This document shows, piece after piece, positions 56,818 to 64,000 of a stretch of 64,000 nucleotides of DNA. Origin of the DNA: Hericium rajendrae (Eukaryota; Basidiomycota; Agaricomycetes; Russulales; Hericiaceae); contig CM065879.1 of the NCBI GenBank assembly GCA_033439255.1, positions 2,088,501 to 2,152,500 of the forward strand. The letters are read 5' to 3'. Position 1 is the stretch's first letter. Every line of letters starts with the position of its first letter. Made by a program: the position numbers and the translations under genes. Below the pieces are notes generated by a model, which made no database searches, was not told where the DNA came from, and worked only from the letters and a program-made list of their open reading frames with translations.

Positions 56818-57191
56818 GGTGGATGGTAGCAAAAACGTGTCAATATGTGCTGATTGATAGCAGCTGGATATAGACGCTGCGGGCAGCCGTTCTGTTACGT
56901 TGTGTGCTACATAGAAGAGACCGAGGCCGGGCATCAGTCTATGGCACTACTTACTTTGTATCGAGAATACCATGCTGGCAGCGGTGCATGTCCATGAGAT
57001 CTAGTATCTGACTTTTCGAACAACCAAGGCTCAGACTCGGGAGTTGCGAAACGTTTTCAGGAACGAAGCCTTTGGCATACAGGACCAAACAAATCGGGCT
57101 CGCTTCGAGCCTTCGACTTGCACAAGCTTCTACAAACCACCTCATGGACAATTGAACATCTGCTCTTCTATCTTTTGCTATAAACATAACG
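56818..57191. promoter_or_regulatory. Bidirectional promoter region hydrolase/N-methyltransferase
   Basis: 374 bp between divergent start codons. No certain element is seen. Confidence 0.4.
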
Positions 57192-59007
57192 ATGGCGCCC
57201 GGACTAAGTCCCGAGGACTCACAAGAGGAGCAGTCAACCTTCCAAAATGTCATCACGACGTTCCGGCACTACGCGTCCTACACGGTGCGTGAGGCCAAGC
57301 CTCACCTTAGGCTTGTCGCCAGATCCTGATATCGATTGTCTAGCTCACCAGCAATAATCGCCGGCGCAAGGACTTACACACGCTTCCGCTCGAGGACCAG
57401 GCCCTGTTAGATAGTCTGGGATACAAGCAGAAGTTAGCACAAGTCGACGAAGCGATCCTCGCGAATGCCGAGTTCTTGAACCAAATCGCATCTAATCCGG
57501 AGATATTTGGGCACGATGTTGATGAAGAGAGCACCGAAGCGGTCGTGTCCGGATCGGAGGTATGTTTCTTCTGCAGTTTATGTCCATGCAACTAACGGAA
57601 TAGGGATGCGGTAGGACAGGGAGCCCCCAGCTGCCCCGCACGACCATGGTGCAAACGACATCCACGCCCACCCTCACTCGCACTCTCATTCACACTCGCA
57701 TGGATCTCATGGACATAGTCACGGGTCTCCAGGACATGCAGGCCCCCGGAAGCCCTACCGGCCATCTGAATTCGACATGGACAAGCTGAGGAGCACGTTG
57801 AAGCAGTTCGTCCGCGACTGGAGCGAGGAGGTCGGTAAGACGTACCAAGTGGATGCTCAGCCGCCGATCCTGTGCTAACGTGTCTGGAGACAGGGTAGAG
57901 ACGAGCGTGAGGCGAGCTACAAGCCTATGAGAGACGCGCTTGTACAACATTTCTCCGATATACCAGAGCACGAAAGGTTGGTCGCAATGGCTGTTCCTCC
58001 CAGACTCTGATCGTCATGGCTATGTTAGACATAACTTCCGCGTGCTTGTTCCCGGAGCTGGCTTGGGCCGGCTTGCGTTCGACGTGGCTCGACTAGGTGG
58101 GGTTCATGACCGCGGCCTTGCAGCGTCTTATTGACTTCCTTGACCACAGGGTTTACCTGCCAAGGAAACGAGTTCTCACATTACATGCTGCTCTCCTCTT
58201 TCTTCATCCTAAACAGGTGCGAGAACTCGTCGTATGGTCTCCCGTCTTTGAGCCGACCGTGTGGCTTTCCAGGACCGACGCAGTTAATCAACACACGATC
58301 TATCCCTACGTGCACTCCTTCTCAAACCTGCGGAACAAAGACGCCTTGCTGCGGCCCGTCAAGATTCCCGATATACTCCCGAGCGATCTACCGCCCGGAT
58401 CGAATTTCTCCCTTGTAGCGGGTGCGTACACTATTCATTCATTTAGAGCAGTCGTCTAAGAGTGGGGTTCGTAGGCGACTTTGAAGAGATTTACGGCATG
58501 CAGGACGAGAGCGATGCCAATGAGCCGCACTCTGGACAATGGGATGCCATCCTGACCTGCTTCTTCATCGACACTGTACGTTCTTCCTTGCTTGCCTCAG
58601 GAATATGATGCTGACTCTTTTACATAGGCCAAAAACATTGTCAACTACCTCCGCATCCTCCACACGATCCTCGCTCCCGGCGGCGTCTGGATCAACCTCG
58701 GTTTGCTGTCCGCATTCCCATGCCCTGGAATCAACTGACCTGACGTAATGCAGGGCCTCTACTATGGCACTTCGAGAACAACACCTCGAACGACCCGTCC
58801 ATCGAGCTCGATCTGGAGGAAGTAAAGGAGCTGGCGCGCAAAATTGGATTCGACATCAAGGTGCGACTCTCCCTCTCAGGTCTGAATGCAGACTGACTCC
58901 ATGTACAGGAGGAGAGGACGATAGACACGACGTATGTGAATAATCAGGACTCGCTCCTGGGCTACGTGTACCATACCGCCTTTTGGACCGCGACGAAACG
59001 GATGTAG
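57192..59007 (+). CDS. Carnosine N-methyltransferase (N2227-type), 423 aa
   Basis: Eleven exons: 57192-57284, 57344-57559, 57615-57830, 57894-57976, 58029-58096, 58150-58216, 58273-58421, 58475-58575, 58628-58700, 58754-58860, 58909-59007. Conserved parts: [31 protein letters not shown], the SAM-binding loop [89 protein letters not shown]. This matches CARNMT1/YNL092W, which methylates carnosine-like His dipeptides. A His-rich insert ([13 protein letters not shown]) near residue 115 is unusual and may bind metal. The third intron uses a weak GTCGGT donor. Confidence 0.9.
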
Positions 59008-59103
59008 GCGAGCAGATCTATCCCTGTTTCTATATCATTGCTGCATTGTCTCTCTACCCTGTATGGCCATAAGTCTGTGAGCACAGTATCGCCAGCTGGC
59101 CGC

Positions 59104-59240
59104 TTAGCGGCACCGGTGATGGCTCATCACCGTGAAAAAAGCTTCAATGCGAGAACAAGCTACAGGCGCCAGGTGCGCTCGAATGCCCTTATACCAGCCG
59201 ATCATCCCTTCGAAACCGACGATAGTCATTTCGATATCAA
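59104..59240 (-). pseudogene. Family A fragment (A9), C-terminal exon only
   Basis: The minus strand reads FEGMIGWYKGIRAHLAPVAC, SRIEAFF and MSHHRC before a stop, clearly the end of the second exon of family A, preceded by a weaker match to the EYRRV part. No first exon is present. It lies between two convergent conserved genes, about 13 kb beyond the right accessory block. Confidence 0.7.
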
Positions 59241-59323
59241 AACATCCGATGGTCATTTCAGTGATAGTAAGATATAATATTAATACTTGGGTATATATCC
59301 CTTCAACAAGCATGCCCCGACCC

Positions 59324-61377
59324 TCACGCAACCTCCTTCACAAGCCCCTGCATCCGCGCCTGCGCCTTCTGCGTCCTCAACCGCGCACTATCCCGAATCC
59401 CGAACCCATTCCGGAACACCATCTGCACCTCCTCGAGGCTCAGCCCCGCCGTCTCGGGGAAGCAGAAGATGACGAAGACGAAGCCGAGCAGACACAAGCC
59501 GGCATAGAACCCGAACGCGCCGGCGGGTGTGATCTTGTCCATGAGCGAGAGGTAGGTGGATCCGATGAGCAGGTTTCCGCCCCAGTTGACGGCGGTCGCG
59601 AGCGACGTGCCGATGCCGCGCACTATCATTATGGGCGCATGAGCGGGTGGCGGGGTAGGGAGGGAGGGCTTACCGTCGAGGGAGAAGAGCTCGCCTTGCT
59701 GCCATGGGACGTTGCCGATGCCGGTTGCGTAGGACGCGACGTAGAAGATCATGGAGAACAGCACGAGGCTGGACCACTTGTGTGAGTAGACCGTGCCGTC
59801 GATGAGCTGGCCGTCTGTCTGCTTCGTGAGGTCTATCCCAGATCGTCAATGTCAACACCTGCAAAGCCGAAGGTGGGCCGGAACTTACAGAAGAAGGAAA
59901 TGCTGGCAAGAGTGAGCCCGAAGATCATTCCTGGAGAAGACCAAAGCATGATTCTGCGGCGCCCGATGATGTCGATGTACTTCAGCGCAAAGAGCGTGAA
60001 GATGAAGTTCGTGCCGGAAACGATGAGCCCGACGGCGGTGGGCTTGTTGAACCCGATCTCTTTGAAGAGGGTCGCGGAATAGTACATCAATGTATTAAAT
60101 CCACAGAGCTGCTGGAACGCTTGCATGCCGCAGGCGACGACTGGTCAAAGAAACACATTCAAACCAACTTCGCGTGACGAAAGCTGTGGTACGGACTCAG
60201 AGCTCGCCTATTGATCGGGACGAGGAGAATTGATCGGACGCGTTGGAAGAACGTCGTAGTGCGCGAGATTTCGATGCTTTGTTTCACGGCAGCCTGGAGC
60301 ACTTTGACCTTCTCGACGTAAGGATTTGTGACGGTAGCAAAAGCGCATTGAAGGACCCACCTTGAGCTCGAGTTGCTCCGGACTTGCTCGAGCATAAATC
60401 TTGGCCATAACGGATCGTGCTTTATCTATGTGACCCCACTGCAACAGAATGCGAGCTGCACGCAATTTCCGGATGCTTCAGTAAGGTAGCCCTCAGACAA
60501 GTTGTTGGCGCAGAACATACGTGACTCGGGCAGGAAGAACAAGAAGATGAATTGAAGGCTAGCCGGAACCGTGCCCAGGCCAACCATCCATCGCCAGCCG
60601 TGCGGGACGCTTTCGAAACCTGCATCAATACCGTATGCGATCACCTGTCCGAGCGTGATGGCAGCGACATTGATCACGACCATGCGACCTCGCAACCTGG
60701 TGGGCGAAAGCTCTTGTATGTACAATGGCGCGACGCAAGCCGCGATACCGACACCCCATCCGATGAGGAAGCGCGTACCGATCTATGCCGAGGGTTCGCG
60801 AAAGAATCACGGAAACAGAAGGATGGCGTACCATGTTCCAGACGGTATGGCTCACAGCTTGTCCGATCGCGCCGCCGATGAACAAGATGTCCGCAATGCC
60901 CATAACCGGGCGGCGCCCAATCCTGTCCGACAGTACGCCTGCGCCGAGACCACCCAGCAGAGCCCCGAGTGTCGTTGCAGAAGTGATCAGTTCCTGGATG
61001 TGGGGTTATGGCAGAATCATCTGGAAATCACGAGGTGAGCTCACCTTCTGGCCGGACGAGAGGTCTGCTGATCCGAGGTCACCGCCGATGGTCACAAGAG
61101 CGCCAGAGATGACACCAGTATCGTAGCCTTTGAGGCAATTCAGTGGTCAGACTAGCTTCAAGCATCTGCAAGACTCACCAAATAGCAATCCTGATATACT
61201 GCTGCACAGAACAAGCAGCCAGACGAACCAGGTCGTTTTTTCCTCGCCTTCGGCAACCACTACCAGTTCCGAGATCTCTCCACCAGCCAAGTTGTTCGTG
61301 ATGTCTTCCAGCGCAAAGCTGTCCTTCCCTTCCACTTTCACGTCCTGGTCTACGTGTTTTTCGTCGTAAGGATCCAT
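59324..61377 (-). CDS. MFS sugar transporter, probable myo-inositol (Itr) type, 541 aa
   Basis: Nine exons: 61377-61179, 61127-61045, 60993-60832, 60782-60521, 60455-60361, 60311-60197, 60140-59889, 59832-59674, 59622-59324. About twelve membrane segments and sugar-porter signatures: [37 protein letters not shown], the PESPR-type turn at an exon junction, [33 protein letters not shown] and [25 protein letters not shown] and [26 protein letters not shown] fit fungal myo-inositol/proton symporters of the plasma membrane. The exact substrate is not proven. The exon 6 donor reads GTCCGT. Confidence 0.88.
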
Positions 61378-62629
61378 ATCGTTCGTTATCGTTATCGCGA
61401 GAGCAGCTTGAAGTCCGATGGCGGGGAGAAGGCGCGAAGCAAGCGACTTCTTCTCGAGCAGACTTTATGATGGGCTCGAGGTCATGTGCTTTCTATGAAA
61501 CGCGTCTCTGACAAGAGAAAGGCGTATCGCCGCACGAGAGACCACCTGATCGCCTCGGGGAAGGCGGAGAAGCGGACTAAAAACATTTTCCTCAGAGGTC
61601 CATCTGCAGAAACACGGCGCTCGTTGCCTAATCAGGAAATCGCTTGATAGTACCCACCAAGCGCCCACATCACAAGGCTGCCTCCTGCTGCTCCTTTCCC
61701 GCATATGTACGCCAAGTCCGAAGATGCGGGCGGTCAGAGGACATGCAGACCCGCGGCCCCGCGGGCAGGATGTACGAGTTGCCCTGGGGGTACGAGGCAG
61801 GCCTTTGTGGCCCACTTAGGCGCCCGTGGTTGATAGTGTAGGTGTCGAAATTGACCAATACAAAGCCCAACCGCAGGATGTGTAACCTTGCGGCAACGAA
61901 AAGTGCGCACCAGGGCATGTATGTATTTCATCCCGAGGAAATACGAAAGTTACTACGACTTCCGACTGGGCGCGCCTCGAGTCCGGCCCGGATTTATGTT
62001 TCAAGTTGCCAGACTGGTTGTCATTCTAGATGCATCCAGAGGAGTTTTTATAGTGCCATATGCATGCATGAGTGAATCGACACGGATGGGAACTGTGATA
62101 TACGCCAAGGAGTTAGAGGTTGTGCGTATTGTGGTACCGGTGCAACGCAGCTATGGATCGAAATCGCTGCGCAGAGGTATGCCAAATTTCAGGAGAAAGA
62201 GAGGACAGCGACGCACGATGCTTGGATAATTTCAATACCGAATCATAGATGACACTGGATATTCAGGGACTTTGAAGGCCATGGGTATAGTGATGTGTTG
62301 CCCCCGGTCATTGAAGGATTCCCCGACGCGGGTCCCAAAAAATTCAGAATCGATGTCACAGGTTAGCATTATCCGTTCGAATAGGAATTTATAGAAGCTC
62401 AGAGAAGTAAGATACACCAACGAATTATAAGCGCTGAAGGGATACGATATGGAAGAATGTGAAGATGTTAGGATGGACGTCAGGTTGCTGACGCTCTCAG
62501 CCACGGCGATTGAATCGGAGTTTCAATTATTCGGCAACACCCATGTCGCCTTCCTTCAGAAATGCCTCTCAGTAGGTGACCAAGTTCTTGCACTTGCTAT
62601 CCCCCTCCCTTTGCTTCAATTACTTCAAA
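61378..62629. other. Divergent intergenic region transporter/ISY1
   Basis: About 1.25 kb. Short ORFs on both strands have no domain. The last part is probably the ISY1 leader. Confidence 0.4.
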
Positions 62630-63838
62630 ATGGTTCGTGAAGGTTGCTCTTACTCATAGGCTCTACTGACTTTGAAAATCTGGAATAGGCTCGTAATGAG
62701 GAAAAGGCACAGTCCATGCTCTATCGCTTTCGCGAGGCGCAAGCCGCAGAGCTTGGCCTTGGTACGCGAGCCGACCGCAGGCCGCGTATGGCGAGTGCGT
62801 GTAAGAGTTTGCGCGATTGCGAGCGGTGGCGCGGAGAAATACTGAGGGAAATCAGTCGGAAGGTATCGAAGATTCAAGACGGTACGTGTATTGGTTCTGT
62901 GGGAATGTCAAGACCGTGCAGGACTGACGATGCTCTGTAATACAGCTGGTCTGTCCGACTATGAAGTCCGTGACTTGAACGACGAAATCAACGGGCTTAT
63001 GCGGGAGAAGAGGCACTGGGAGAATCAGATTGTCGCGCTGGGCGGTGCCAACTATCGGAGAAATGTCGCCATGGTTGATACGGAGGGACGCGAGGTGCCA
63101 GGGACGAAGGGTTATAAGTGAGTCTCTGACTGCGGTATATCAGGGACTTTACTAAGCGAGTACTTCCTGCAGATACTTCGGACGGGCGAAGGAGCTGCCG
63201 GGTGTTAAAGAGTTGTTCGAGGGCAGGAAGAAGGAAGAAGATGAAGAGACTGCGACCTATAGCTTCTACAAGAAGTTTACAAATCAGGGGCCACAATACT
63301 TCGGGGACGTAGATGAAGCAGATGGGACTTTGTTGCAATATGAGCGAGACGTGGAGGAACAAGGTACGTCACATCTCAACCTCGTCCGCGTCTAGTCACT
63401 AACTCTGCACGCCGAGCAGAGTGGAATGAGGCGTGGAAAAATATCCGGGAAACGCTGGGATTACCATTGGACGAACCAATACCAAAAATGCCTCGTCCAG
63501 AAGCCCCGTCGCTGTCGTTGCCCATAGCCAAGCAGCTCGCAGCCTCAACCGAATCCAAGCGGAAAGCTCTAGACGAAGAGGCACCGCCTTCCGCTTTGGA
63601 CGCCTCCGACTTGTCAAAACGCGCCAAGACAGACGTAACAGCAGCAGCACCACCACCACCCACGTCCGACGACCCGACAGAACTGCTCGCTGCGAATGCG
63701 CGAGCAGCGGCGGCTTTCATCCCCTTCCTGGACGCAGAAAGCCTCATGCCGCCGAAAATGCCTACGAAGGACGAGATGGAGGGCGTGTTGCTCGAATTGA
63801 AAAAGCGTGCACTTATGGAGGAGTATTTTGGTAATTAG
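62630..63838 (+). CDS. ISY1: Pre-mRNA-splicing factor Isy1, 325 aa
   Basis: Five coding exons: 62630-62632 (ATG only), 62689-62881, 62946-63117, 63173-63363, 63420-63838. The spliced start reads MARNEEKAQSMLYRFREAQA, the universal Isy1 N-terminus. Then follow RADRRPRMASACKSLRDCERWR, GEILREISRKVSKIQDAGLSD, RDLNDEINGLMREKRHWENQI, LGGANYRR and GYKYFGRAKELPGVKELFE. Isy1 is a component of the NineTeen complex at the spliceosome catalytic centre and affects the first splicing step. The C-terminal 130 residues are a Ser/Ala/Pro linker and a final helix. The start codon is a complete 3-nt coding exon cut by a GTTCGT intron. Confidence 0.93.
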
Positions 63839-64000
63839 TGGAACGAATGGTTGGTCGGTGGTGTATTTGTATATTCATCTGTTATGGATACTGCTCTAAT
63901 CCGTTGCTTCTATATTGCATGGTCATCCCTGCCTGGTCGATGTTAAATGGCGGGTAGACGGATCCTTACTCATTGCTATGTGTGCGTGCGGTCTAACCCT
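63839..64000. other. ISY1 3' flank
   Basis: Probably 3' UTR and start of the next intergenic region; CTAACCCT ends the window. Confidence 0.4.

Noticed and set aside
1-64000. tRNA genes, CRISPR arrays, retrotransposon or DNA transposon proteins
   Set aside because: No convincing tRNA arms, regularly spaced repeats, reverse transcriptase, integrase or transposase motifs were seen by eye; a tRNAscan or repeat-library search could still find short or decayed ones.

Overview
The window is nuclear DNA of a filamentous basidiomycete, probably an Agaricomycete. Genes are dense and on both strands. Coding regions are cut by many 45-70 bp GT-AG introns, and the recognisable proteins (COP9 subunit 1, Nop53, Isy1, an AMSH-type JAMM protease, Gpt2/Sct1-type acyltransferase, carnosine N-methyltransferase, Itr-type transporter) are of fungal type. 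Exon coordinates were worked out by hand; in each complete gene model the exon lengths sum to an open frame.

Layout. (1) 1-17.6 kb is an accessory block: small orphan genes of one family (family A, mostly minus strand), bHLH-leucine-zipper-like genes or fragments (family B, plus strand), degenerate repeats, and three complete tandem short-chain dehydrogenase/reductase (SDR) genes with identical exon structure. (2) 18.1-32.0 kb is a conserved core: a small hypothetical gene, a universal-stress protein, a WW protein, CSN1, Nop53, an FHA protein with Ki-67-like features and a small hypothetical gene. (3) 32.8-46.0 kb is a second accessory block with the same families in opposite orientation. It holds a tandem duplication of a roughly 6 kb cassette made of A (+), B (-), a third orphan family C (+) and a decayed SDR copy (-). 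(4) 46.7-64.0 kb is ordinary gene-dense sequence: AMSH-type protease, GPAT, alpha/beta hydrolase, carnosine N-methyltransferase, inositol/sugar transporter and ISY1, with a degenerate minisatellite at 54.7-55.3 kb and a stray family A fragment at 59.1 kb.

The most unusual feature is the recurrent tail-to-tail pair of a small orphan protein (A, 134-158 aa, seven apparently intact copies, one pseudogene, one fragment) and a bHLH-Zip-like factor (B, about 379 aa when complete). Four such neighbours are seen (B1/A1, B2/A2, A7/B4, A8/B5). Most A genes share a TATA-like box followed by a probable 5' UTR splice donor. A and B are always close and convergent, which suggests a linked, repeatedly duplicated two-gene module. 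Its function is not deducible from the sequence.

No tRNA, rRNA, CRISPR array or intact transposon was recognised.
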